From NCBI GenBank assembly GCA_037044905.1, contig JBAOKB010000024.1, forward strand, positions 1 to 64,000: 64,000 nucleotides of DNA, read 5' to 3'. The notes under the pieces were generated by a model. It searched no databases. It had not been told where the DNA came from and saw only the letters and a list, made by a program, of their open reading frames with translations. The stretch is from Hortaea werneckii. Its lineage: Eukaryota; Ascomycota; Dothideomycetes; Mycosphaerellales; Teratosphaeriaceae. Made by a program: the position numbers and the translations under genes. How positions within the stretch are numbered: position 1 is the stretch's first letter; each line of letters begins with the position of its first letter. Below are positions 1-9,313 of the stretch, piece by piece.

Positions 1-3000
1 AAGGTTAAACGTAACTTGGTTTGTTCCCTGAACAGCACCTAGTCGGCCCCATTCGTCCTCTTCCAACCCTCCCCCCTCCCAAAATCCCAAACTCCTCTCC
101 ATCTCCCCCTCTACCCACCCCCACTCCCACTCCTTTCCCTCCCTCTCTTCCCTCCCCCACATCCTTTGGCTGATTACCGCCCCTCCTATGTCCTCCATCA
201 CTCCCTTGTATTGGCATCCTGCCCCCGCAACTCCGCTTCGCTGATATCCTGCCGTTTTACTCCCGCACGCCGCCGTCTTCTCTTCCCATCTTTGACATAT
301 GCTCTGCGGCACCCAGCAGAAATTGCACCCGCTGAATCGAGCCATCTGTAGCCGCTTCATCCTCTTCTTCACTTCCGCCATCCTCTCCCCTGCCTCCTTC
401 CCGTGCCCTCTGCACTCTTCCCACCCTCGAGCCCTTTTCGCCCGTTGTATCTGCCCTTGCGCCCAGCACACCGAACACCCTACCTTCGTCCAATCCTCTA
501 GCCTCTTCACCATCTCGTCTCTGTCTATCTCTCTGCTAGCCCTCTCCGCTAACCTCGACCTCTTCTGCGCTTGCACTCTTTCTCCCTCTCTACTCATTCC
601 TGTCCTCGCCTCGTTTATGCTTCGCTCCCTCTCCTCTCTCTCTCCTATACTTCTTGCCCTCTTTAGCCCTCTTCCTTCCTTTGCTGCCTCTTCACACTCA
701 TCCCCAGCTTCGGCCAACCCTGACCCTGATTCTCCCTCGTCGTCAACGTTGTCCGTACCTAACTCTGAGCCTCTCGGTGTTCCATCCTCGCTACCTTGTT
801 CCATCGGCTCTGACCCTGACCCGTCTGCTTCCTCTTGCTCCCTCCTTCTATGCTGCTGTGATGGAACGAACCCCCCTGTCCTCACTACAACCCTCGCCCT
901 CCTTCCCGTTCTTGTTAACCCTCTACATACATCACACACTTTCTCTCCGTTCTCGCATCCGATCCTGTCCGCCCTCCCATCCATCTCCCTGTCTAACACA
1001 ACCCTCCTACACTTCTCCCCTTCCAGATATTCGTGCATCCCCCTTTCCATCACGAATCCCTTCTCCAAGATTTTCCGACCCCCTACTGTGTTGTAGCCTC
1101 TCATTAAGATCGCCTCGCTTGCCTCTCCATCTCTTCCTGCCCTTCCACTTTCCTGTGCGTAATCCCTCACCAATTCCTTCACTCCCACGTGTACCACCAC
1201 CCTGATGTGTGGTGCATCCACCCCCATTCCCATCGCTGTCGTCGCCGCGAACACTCTGTGCGTCCCCTTGACCAGCTGTTCCAGAATCTTCCTTTTCATT
1301 TCTTCGTCTCCGACCCTCCTGTAGTACACTGGACACCTCAGCACTTCTCCAATCTTCTTGCACTGCTCTACCCTCCGGCAGTACACTATGATCTGTCCCT
1401 CCTCGTGTTCTTCCAGTTTCTTTCTTACCAACTCCGCTACCCTCTCCTCTTCTTCTCGCCGGTCGTACTCGACCACCTGGTAAGCGATGTTCCTCCTCGT
1501 CGTCGAGTCTCTTATCATCCGTACCGTCCTCTTCTCCAAGCCCATCGCTTCGAGCCAGCTCGACTCTTCCTTCGGTGGCAACGTTGCCGTGAGATACACC
1601 ATCTGGCATCCCTTCCTGGCGAACTCCGCTAGCTCGAGCACTTTCGGCCTCCATGTCTCTGTCGAGTCCAGAACGATGTGGCTCTCGTCGACTACTATCC
1701 TGTCTAGCTCTCCGGTAGCTAGCTTGTCGTTGATGAACCTGTTGAACGCCTTCGTTACTGCGCTCTCGGGTGTTACTAGCACGATCCTCGCGTGCCTGGC
1801 GCTCTGGTCGGGCCATCTCCCGGCGTTGAGTCCGATCTCCTTGCATCTCCTCTCTAGATCGCTCCTTAGCGATATCAACGGCACCACTACCACCGTCACC
1901 CCTCCGACTGAGCAGAATGCCGGTAGCATGAACATCAGACTCTTGCCTCCTCCGGTCCTCATGACCATTACTACCTTCGGCTCGCCCGATACGATTGCCT
2001 TTAGCCCTTCCAGTTGTGAGCCTCTAAATGAAGCGTTCGGCCCCAGCATTTCCCTCAGACTCACGTTCAAGTCTGCCCTCCTCAACTTCGCCCACCTCTC
2101 TTCTTCTACCATCTTCCTGTATTTCTCCAGATCGATCGTCGGCTTTCCATTACCTGTCGCAGTGGACGGCCACCTGATGAAGTGGTGCCATGACACGCTC
2201 ACCTTTCTGAACGATGCCTGCTCGGACTGCGTGCTGAACGGGTTCTCTGTCGTCAAGATCCCGTAGATCAACTCTTCCATCCTTTTACTGTGTCCGGATT
2301 GCATCTGCCTATCTTCTGTTGTTACTCCTTCGTACAACCGATCGAGCTGTTTTGTCACTTCTTCCTCTGGGCAGTGTACCCTTTGGATGGCTGGGTATAG
2401 CTGCCTCCATGTCGACGGCGTTACAAAGAATCCGGCCTGGCATTTTGATAGCTCCCTCTTCATCACCCTCTTCAGCCTCTCTGTGTTCCAGAAGCCGTCT
2501 ATGCTGAGTGCCTGCAGCTTGCCCTCTTTCGCTTTTCCTCCATTCCTCGGCCTGCTTCGCGCCTCCCTCCCACTGACCATCCGATCTCCTGCCGTTCCTT
2601 CGTCATCACCTCCATCCGCCTCGCTTTCACTGCTCGGGCTTGTGCTCGATTCGCTCTCGCTTCCTGAACTGCCCTCTTCCCCGTCGCTTTCCCTTCCTCC
2701 TTCTTCGCTCCCACTCTCCTCCTCCTCCCTGACTCCGTCGACCTCGCCTTCCCATTTCTTTTCCGGCTCCGGCTCCCACAGATATTTGCTGAAGTCGAAC
2801 TCGCCCCTGACTTCCCACCTGAGCATGTGCACGAACGGTTCCACTAGCCACAAATGGTACACCAACAGCTTTCCCACCTCTTGCGGCAGATACCTGTGGA
2901 TTATCTTCGCTTCGCCGCTCTTGCTGTAGCCTTTGTGGTAGCCCGTCACCAGCTCGACCATGCCATTGTCAACAAAAACACCCCTCTGCGCTCGCGCACT

Positions 3001-5061
3001 CTCTCCGTTCTCGGTCCTGATGCTGACAACTTCCGTCCCTCTGGCTGGAGCTCCCCCTGCCATGTGACACAACACTATCAGCTCCTCCTTGAACAGAGTC
3101 ACCTCCCGGAAGTACTGCTCCACCTTGGTCGTGTTCCACTTTAGCTCACTCCTGTCCCTCACTTCACTCATGTCGATATTTTGTAGAAAGTACTTGGTTA
3201 TTCGGTCCTCTCTCATGGCCCGGCTCCACAACCACTTCCTGCTCTCCACGTCTTTCCCGTCCGGCCTCCTGACTCTGCCCAAGACTTCATCGTTTCTCTC
3301 ATCGTCCAAGAAGCTCCAACCCTCGGTGAGATCGCTTGGGTTGTCGAACAGTCTGTCCAGATGCAAGATCGGCAGTTCCTCCTCTTGCTGTAAGAACATC
3401 AACCGCTTCGTGAGCCTCCCCAGACACCTTTCCCACAGCGAGTGTAGTGCATCTCTGAGATCTCCCATGCTGAAGCTGATCTTGTCGATGGCGACCTGTT
3501 GGCATCTGTTCATCCAAGTGACCCGTGCCCCGGCTTTCTCCGTGAACCTGATCCTCATTCCAAAAGTCTTCATGTGCAAGACCCTGTCCATCGGGCTCGC
3601 TGGTCCCCCGTATTCCTGAAGACACAACAGCCTGGGCACCATATCGTGCACCCCTTCTACAATGCTGACCGCTTCTTTTCTCGCCTCACTCTCACCTATC
3701 CCGGCTCCGATCAGCCGGTCGATGTCGTCTTGCCTCTGCTTGTAAGCCATGAACACCACCAGAGCCTTACAGACCGTGACGATGGCCGCCAGCTTCGGCG
3801 TGAAGTTGAACACGCTTACCCATCCTGCGTCTTCGGTGTCCAAGCCGAGAACTGCCAATGCGGACAGAAAGCCGCTTTGGAACTCGTCGTCTAGCAGCTC
3901 CTGGTCGAGCATGCTGGCCCAGAAAAGAACGATGGACCATTGTAACTCGTCTTCGCAGACCTTTCTGGCTCCCTTGTCTAGAGCGGCGGTCTCTCGTCTG
4001 GCGAGACTTTGCATTGCTCCCAGCCTCCTCGCTTGCCCATCCGTCAACGTGTAGTCTGGCTTGTTCTCCCATGTCTGACTCCTCCAAAGATATCTCAGCA
4101 TTGATACCCAGACCCTGGAGTATTTCTTCTTCGTACTGGCCTCGTGTTTGCTGTAGAATGGAGTCTCGTTGTTCGCGGCCCCGGTTTCCTTCCTGTTCAC
4201 GTAGTGAAGAGCGGACCTTGGGATCGTCCGCGGACTGCTGACGTCCATGGCCTTCTTGATCACCCTGCCGGTCGCTCTGCAAGCTCTCTCGATCGCCTCC
4301 TCTTCTTCATCCACGCTCTCTATCCCCCGCTCGTCCGCCTCAAGCTTTGGCGCCGCACTTAGACTAGCCCGTAGCTCTTCTTTCTCAAACCCAGCCAGAT
4401 GGTGAGCCCAGCTGGTGTGTTCCAGCCATGGATCCATTTCAGACCTGACATTGCTGACGTTCACCTTCCTGTGATGGTGCGCCTCCCGCAGCTTCCTCTT
4501 GAGTCCATCGGCTACCTCATCTGTCAACTTCTGCGCCCTGTCCTCGGGCTCGCAGCCATGACCGCCTCCTAGCATCCGTGGCGCTGGCGGTAGCACTTTA
4601 AAGAGCTTAGTCCACTGCGCATACTTGAAGAATCTCTGACAGCAGTGACCTTCCGTGAACGGCTGGTTTGCGGCGGGTCGACTCCTCAAACTCCCTCGAC
4701 CTCCTCTGCTTTTGGCGCTGTTCCAGCCGTGTTCCTTTCTACAGTGCGCCTCGATCCCCTTTTTACTCTCCCTCAGCAACCCGCACGCTTTGCACTGTGA
4801 GCATTGCTCGATGACCGGGCCGAGCTCCTGGATCGCTTCCTGTTCGGCGGCGGGGTACACGACGTCTTCTGACCTATAAGCGACGTGGTCGAGTTTTTCC
4901 ACTTGTTCGATTATTCCTTTCCTAGTGCTCACTGTTAGCGTCTGGTGACTTTGGCTGAGATGCGCCTTGATTTGGTCTGGAACCACTGCAAACTTGCAAT
5001 CTCTACAAACGATGATTTGAAAATTCTGGAAGTGTACGAACAGACTCTCAAAAGCGTCCAT
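1..5061 (-). CDS. Zinc-finger / RecQ-type helicase fusion, telomere-linked-helicase-like (C-terminus off window)
   Basis: A single open frame of 1687 codons without stop or intron; I read every codon. It begins at the first ATG after an in-frame TAA three codons upstream and continues past base 1. Residues 1-130 hold two C2H2-like fingers (VCRDC...HLSQSH; CKACG...HCRKEH), the OrsD/DUF3505-type N-terminus seen in fungal subtelomeric helicases. Residues about 560-935 resemble a tyrosine recombinase only in motif order (R674, K/H region near 722, R886, GHS with H924, Y933), interrupted by an acidic Ser/Glu/Gly linker. The helicase follows: Walker A TGGGKS with K1040, DESH box at 1125, TAT motif, and the RecQ-like arginine segment ESGRAGRDGE. 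The last 250 residues are charged and Cys/Trp-containing. Codons favour AGG, CTA and ATA, unlike neighbouring genes. ATP-dependent DNA unwinding is family knowledge; a mobile or telomere role is inference. It shows no RIP damage. Confidence 0.88.
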   Translation of the reverse strand, partial: MDAFESLFVHFQNFQIIVCRDCKFAVVPDQIKAHLSQSHQTLTVSTRKGIIEQVEKLDHVAYRSEDVVYPAAEQEAIQELGPVIEQCSQCKACGLLRESKKGIEAHCRKEHGWNSAKSRGGRGSLRSRPAANQPFTEGHCCQRFFKYAQWTKLFKVLPPAPRMLGGGHGCEPEDRAQKLTDEVADGLKRKLREAHHHRKVNVSNVRSEMDPWLEHTSWAHHLAGFEKEELRASLSAAPKLEADERGIESVDEEEEAIERACRATGRVIKKAMDVSSPRTIPRSALHYVNRKETGAANNETPFYSKHEASTKKKYSRVWVSMLRYLWRSQTWENKPDYTLTDGQARRLGAMQSLARRETAALDKGARKVCEDELQWSIVLFWASMLDQELLDDEFQSGFLSALAVLGLDTEDAGWVSVFNFTPKLAAIVTVCKALVVFMAYKQRQDDIDRLIGAGIGESEARKEAVSIVEGVHDMVPRLLCLQEYGGPASPMDRVLHMKTFGMRIRFTEKAGARVTWMNRCQQVAIDKISFSMGDLRDALHSLWERCLGRLTKRLMFLQQEEELPILHLDRLFDNPSDLTEGWSFLDDERNDEVLGRVRRPDGKDVESRKWLWSRAMREDRITKYFLQNIDMSEVRDRSELKWNTTKVEQYFREVTLFKEELIVLCHMAGGAPARGTEVVSIRTENGESARAQRGVFVDNGMVELVTGYHKGYSKSGEAKIIHRYLPQEVGKLLVYHLWLVEPFVHMLRWEVRGEFDFSKYLWEPEPEKKWEGEVDGVREEEESGSEEGGRESDGEEGSSGSESESSTSPSSESEADGGDDEGTAGDRMVSGREARSRPRNGGKAKEGKLQALSIDGFWNTERLKRVMKRELSKCQAGFFVTPSTWRQLYPAIQRVHCPEEEVTKQLDRLYEGVTTEDRQMQSGHSKRMEELIYGILTTENPFSTQSEQASFRKVSVSWHHFIRWPSTATGNGKPTIDLEKYRKMVEEERWAKLRRADLNVSLREMLGPNASFRGSQLEGLKAIVSGEPKVVMVMRTGGGKSLMFMLPAFCSVGGVTVVVVPLISLRSDLERRCKEIGLNAGRWPDQSARHARIVLVTPESAVTKAFNRFINDKLATGELDRIVVDESHIVLDSTETWRPKVLELAEFARKGCQMVYLTATLPPKEESSWLEAMGLEKRTVRMIRDSTTRRNIAYQVVEYDRREEEERVAELVRKKLEEHEEGQIIVYCRRVEQCKKIGEVLRCPVYYRRVGDEEMKRKILEQLVKGTHRVFAATTAMGMGVDAPHIRVVVHVGVKELVRDYAQESGRAGRDGEASEAILMRGYNTVGGRKILEKGFVMERGMHEYLEGEKCRRVVLDREMDGRADRIGCENGEKVCDVCRGLTRTGRRARVVVRTGGFVPSQQHRRREQEEADGSGSEPMEQGSEDGTPRGSELGTDNVDDEGESGSGLAEAGDECEEAAKEGRGLKRARSIGEREERERSINEARTGMSREGERVQAQKRSRLAERASREIDRDEMVKRLEDWTKVGCSVCWAQGQIQRAKRARGWEECRGHGKEAGERMAEVKKRMKRLQMARFSGCNFCWVPQSICQRWEEKTAACGSKTAGYQRSGVAGAGCQYKGVMEDIGGAVISQRMWGREEREGKEWEWGWVEGEMERSLGFWEGGGLEEDEWGRLGAVQGTNQVTFNL

Positions 5062-5352
5062 GGTGTATTAGCTGTCGAGCAACGTGTCTGTCCTGATGTT
5101 TCGGTCGGCGGCCTCGCCTGGGCTCAGCTGCACCGACCCCTGTCACAGAATTTTCGCGATCCCTGTCGCGATGGCGCGGTCACACATGATGGGGTTGAAC
5201 GTTAGCTACATGCTACAAGAGTCGGTGGTCTTGCTGGGTGCTTTTCTGCACCTTTGTTGGTGTATTTCTATCTACCCTACCTCTTCGCGAGCGTCCAGCC
5301 TGCGCTTCCGGCGGTCCCTCAATTCCAGCCGAACCGCCGTTACGCCCGCCGA

Positions 5353-5364
5353 CCCTAACCCTAA
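5353..5364. repeat. Two telomere-like repeats (CCCTAA)2
   Basis: CCCTAACCCTAA sits about 290 bp upstream of the helicase start codon. Two units can occur by chance, but the helicase family is usually telomere-adjacent, so it may be a relic of a chromosome end or of an insertion at one. Confidence 0.45.
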
Positions 5365-5543
5365 GCCTTTGCGAGCGGAACTTCACACAGAATGTCGGGA
5401 TTTTCGAACCGCGATAACAATTCACCACGCGGGTCTCCCGCTCCGATGTTGAAAACTCACGAGTAAAGTGCCTACGGATTGGAAACTCACCGAGTTTGAA
5501 ACGATTCCGACCGGTACTTTTCATTCCTTCTGCCCCCGGTTTT

Positions 5544-5613
5544 TCATGGAATCTGCCCCCTCCGGCGAATTCGGTGGCCCGTGCCCCCCACGCATTATCA
5601 TGGAATCCGCCCC
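5544..5613. repeat. 16-bp direct repeat pair upstream of helicase
   Basis: TCATGGAATCTGCCCC at 5544 recurs with one mismatch (TCATGGAATCCGCCCC) at 5598. The unit may be part of a repeated promoter element or an element border. Confidence 0.5.
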
Positions 5614-5639
5614 GGATTCTTTGAAGGATTGAGGGTAGG

Positions 5640-6395
5640 CGCTAGAGAGGTTCTTTATAGGCTAGTTATAGGGAAGCGCGCTATACCTTACCTCTTCTTT
5701 ATAAATCTACATTTTTCTTATATAATATATAATATATCTTTAATACTAAAACTTTATAAGTAATAAAAATAAAGTAATTAGAGATAGACCTAAAAATTTT
5801 AGGAGAATCGAGGTCGAAAAAGATAAAAGAATCGACTCTATAAAAGCAAAAGAATCGACTCTACCCCCCTTAGAGTTATACCCTAACGCTTACTAAAAAG
5901 TAAAAGAATCGACTCGATTCTTTTAACTAATAGTAGTAGGTATAGATTAGCCTATACTCTATATTAGGCCTTATCTATTATAGATTTAGATATTTAGATA
6001 GATTATAACTTAAGATTAAACTTAAAATTATATTTAGTATTATAAAAAATAATAAGTTAAGTCTTCTAACTTTAGACTTTAAATTTTTAGTACTACTAGT
6101 TTATTTTATTATTTCTCTTTATTTAAAGAGATAAGTCTTAATATATTGTTTTAATACAATTTTTAGAATAGTAATTATACTCTTTTTATAATAACTATAG
6201 ATAGTTTCTTTTCTATATAAACTACCTTCTATTTAATAAACTTTGTCTAACTTGTCCTTACTCCTAAAAGCCTAGAGAAATCGAAGGACTATAGGCTATA
6301 TACAATATACAAGAGAGTGTAGTTAATGTTCTTGTGTTCCTTTGTTTGCTCTTCTTATCTTGTAGTAGAGTATAACATCTACCAAAATTCCTTGG
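5640..6395. repeat. AT-rich RIP-like island with small inverted repeats
   Basis: Base composition drops abruptly to mostly A/T with many TA steps, as in RIP-mutated repeats of ascomycetes. The motif AAAAGAATCGACT appears three times (near 5827, 5849 and 5902). The last copy forms a near-perfect hairpin, TAAAAGAATCGA, then C, then TCGATTCTTTTA (5901-5925). No coding frame survives. It lies between the helicase and the NRPS-like gene. Confidence 0.7.
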
Positions 6396-6404
6396 TTGTC
6401 TAAG

Positions 6405-9313
6405 ATGGTCCAAAATCTCTTCCAACTCCTCCAACGAGCTACTAGTTCCAATTCCGGCAGGCAGCTGATTTTTTACGACTCCGACGACCTAGAGCACGTT
6501 AGTAGAGCCCTCAGCTATTACGACCTGCTCCAAAACGCAAAAGAAGACGCAAAGGCAGTCCGTCGCCTTCCATTCGTGACCCCAGATTCGGTCATCTTAC
6601 TGCATTTCGACAACCATTTCGACAACATTCAATGGCTGTGGGCGGTTGTCGTTGCTGGTTTTCTCCCGGCCGTCTCCACACCTTTGAATAACGATCGCGA
6701 GAGCCGCAAGCGCCATCTGACACACCTTCAGCATGCGCTGGATCGACCTATCATTCTCACTACACAGTCCCTTCGATCCGACTTCGATGCCGTCGAGGAT
6801 CTAAATGTCCAGACAATTGAGGCTGCTCGAGCATCTGTGACCGGGTCTTGGGGCTCGGATGACCTTCACCACGACTCCAGCTCTGCTGGAATGTTTGATA
6901 ACCCCTCTCATGGGTTCGACACCCAAGATCAGTCGATCGCCCTATACGGTGCGCACAAGCGCCCTGAAGACGCCGCAGTATTGATGCTTACGTCGGGAAG
7001 CTCTGGCAACGCCAAAGCGGTTGTACTCCGTCACAGTCAGATCTTATGTGCGGTAGAGGGAAAGAGCCAGTTCCACGAGACGGCGCAAGAAGACGTGTTC
7101 CTCAATTGGATCAATCTCGACCACGTCGCCAACCTTACCGAATTGCATCTGCATGCTTTGAGCCTTTCGGCCGTGCAGATTCACGTTCGGGCCTCGCCCT
7201 TGCTTTCACAGCCGAGAGCCTTTTTCGACCTCGTCGATCGCCATAGAGTCAGCTACACATTTGCCCCCAACTCCTTCCTCGCTAGCCTCAGGCGTACCCT
7301 TGAGTCTCAGCAAGAGAGCTCGGACAAGAAGTGGGATCTTTCGTGCTTGCGTGCATGTATCTCCGGCGGAGAGGCTAATGTCACAAGTACCGTTCGAGCT
7401 TTCTCTGATCTCATCACCTCTTACAGAGCTGCTTCCGACGTTGTTCGTCCCGGCTTTGGCATGACAGAGACTTGTGCGGGATCTATCTACAACAATAACT
7501 GTCCCCAAAGCGACGTTAACTGCCGCAGAGAGTTTTGTTCCCTAGGGACCTGTATTCCTGGTATGAATATGCGCGTCAGACTCGACGATGGTGCTATGGC
7601 CAGCCCAAACCAAATCGGAAGCCTCGAACTTTCGGGCTCGATGTTGTTTAGCGAGTACAGAAACAACCCAGTAGCGACCAAAGAGTCTTTCACAGACGAT
7701 GGATGGTTCGTTACCGGTGACCTCGCATTCCTTGACGACAAGGGTCACCTTATTTTGGCTGGGAGGAGTAAAGAGACCGTCATTGTCAATGGAGTGAAGC
7801 ACTCCCCGCACGAGCTGGAGACTGCCATTGAGGAGGCCGACATACCTGGTCTCGTGCCTTCTTTTACTGCAGTCTTTGCACACCGCCCTAAGGGATCAGA
7901 CACCGAAGTCATAGTTGTACTTTTCTCACCCAGCTACGATCCCGCAGACGTTGGAGCCAGGGTAGCAACATCCGATCAGATCGCCAAAGTAACGATTATG
8001 CAATCTGGAGCCCGACCCTTCGCAATCATCCCCCTTCCGAAGAGTCTCCTTCCAAAGTCGACTATTGGAAAGCTCTCTCGATCCAGACTCCGAGACGCAT
8101 TTGGAAGTGGTGCTTACGAGTCCATTCAGGCCGAACATGAAAGGCTGGTTAGAGCATACCGTGCGGAGCGCATGAAGATGCCATCTGATGAAATCGAGAA
8201 GATACTTCTTGGCTGTTTTGTCAGCCTATTCAATGTCCCTTCTGAAGAGGTTGGCGTCAGTACCAGTCTCTTTGACTGGGGTGTCAGCTCAATCGAGATC
8301 ATCAAGCTCAGGAGCAAAATCCAAAAAAAGTTGATGTTGACGGAAGAGATTCCAGTCATTACCATCATCAACAATCCAACAATCAGGAGCTTGGCTATGG
8401 CAGTCAGGAACTTGCAAACCCGTCATGCTTATAATCCCATTGTCACACTGCAAGCAAAGGGCTCCAAGACACCCATCTTTCTGGTCCATCCTGGGGTCGG
8501 GGAGGTTTTGGTATTTTTGAACCTTGCAAGGTACATCACAGATCGACCCGTCCACGCCCTCCGAGCTCGTGGATTCGATGGCGAACCTTACTTTAAGGAC
8601 ATTAGTGAAGCGGTCAACACTTACTACGATGCTATTAAGAAGACTCAGACCAAGGGTCCCTATGCTTTAGCAGGATACTCCTACGGATCCATGCTTGCCT
8701 TTGAGATCTCGAAGAAACTGGAAGCCAATGGAGAAAAGGTTGGCTTCATGGGTTCGTTGAACCTGCCCCCTCACATCAAATTCCGCATGCGGCAACTCGA
8801 CTTTGTTGAGGTCCTGCTCAACCTTTCCTATTTTCTCGGCCTGATCAGCGAGGAGTACGCTCATGATATTTCCCCGGCGATGCACAAAATGACAAATGAC
8901 CATGTTCTCGACTTTATCGTTTCCAGAAGCACGCCAACACGGATGACCGAACTGGCGCTCACCAAGGTCAAATTGTATCGCTGGGCCGAGCTGGCGTTCG
9001 CAATGCAAAAGATTGCGCAAAACTACGATCCTTCGGGAAGCATCGATAACATGGATGTCTTCCACGCCGTTCCGCTTTCTGCAGTAGCAAAGAGCAAAGA
9101 AGACTGGATGGAGAACCACCTAAGCAAGTGGAAGCATTTTGTTCGTAGGGATGTTCGGTACACAGAAGTCGATGGTACTCATTACACCATGGTAAGTTGC
9201 CTTTTCTGATCATCCTAGGTCTACGACTAACAAGTGGCCTCAAGATGGGAGCAAAGCACGTCCTTTCTTTTAGCAGAACGTTGCAGCAGACACTCGCTAA
9301 TCGCGGACTATGA
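6405..9313 (+). CDS. NRPS-like A-T-TE synthetase (aromatic alpha-keto acid / atromentin-microperfuranone type)
   Basis: Two exons, 6405-9191 and 9245-9313, joined across a 53-nt GTAAGT...CTAAC...AAG intron; 951 residues. I chose the ATG at 6405; the frame is open a little upstream only from a TTG. Order: adenylation domain (A3 loop TSGSSGNAK at 196-204, GWFVTGDLAFLDD, GRSKETVIVNG, Lys in GKLSR), thiolation domain with phosphopantetheine Ser629 (DWGVSSIEI), thioesterase with Ser759 in GYSYG and a late His in DGTHYTM just before the intron. This A-T-TE layout without condensation domain is that of fungal synthetases that couple two aryl pyruvates into quinones, furanones or dioxolanones. The product cannot be read from the sequence. 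No prenyltransferase, oxidase or aminotransferase lies next to it, so it is either a lone gene or a cluster remnant beside RIP-damaged DNA. Confidence 0.92.

Larger units (their letters stand above)
5062..5640. other. Upstream region of the helicase ORF; no gene
   Basis: No supportable coding frame. It contains a short telomere-like tract and a 16-bp direct repeat (listed separately) and then grades into an AT-rich island. It presumably carries the promoter of the minus-strand helicase, but I see no clear TATA box. Confidence 0.5.

Noticed and set aside
299..2266. Long plus-strand Ser/Leu/Pro-rich frames and a 279-codon minus frame
   Set aside because: They are shadows of the helicase ORF in other frames; composition follows its pyrimidine-rich template strand and has no motif.
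1..6400. Starship-type giant element with a DUF3435 captain
   Set aside because: The left-hand ORF lacks the captain layout (N-terminal recombinase, no helicase); only the RecQ and finger modules are secure.
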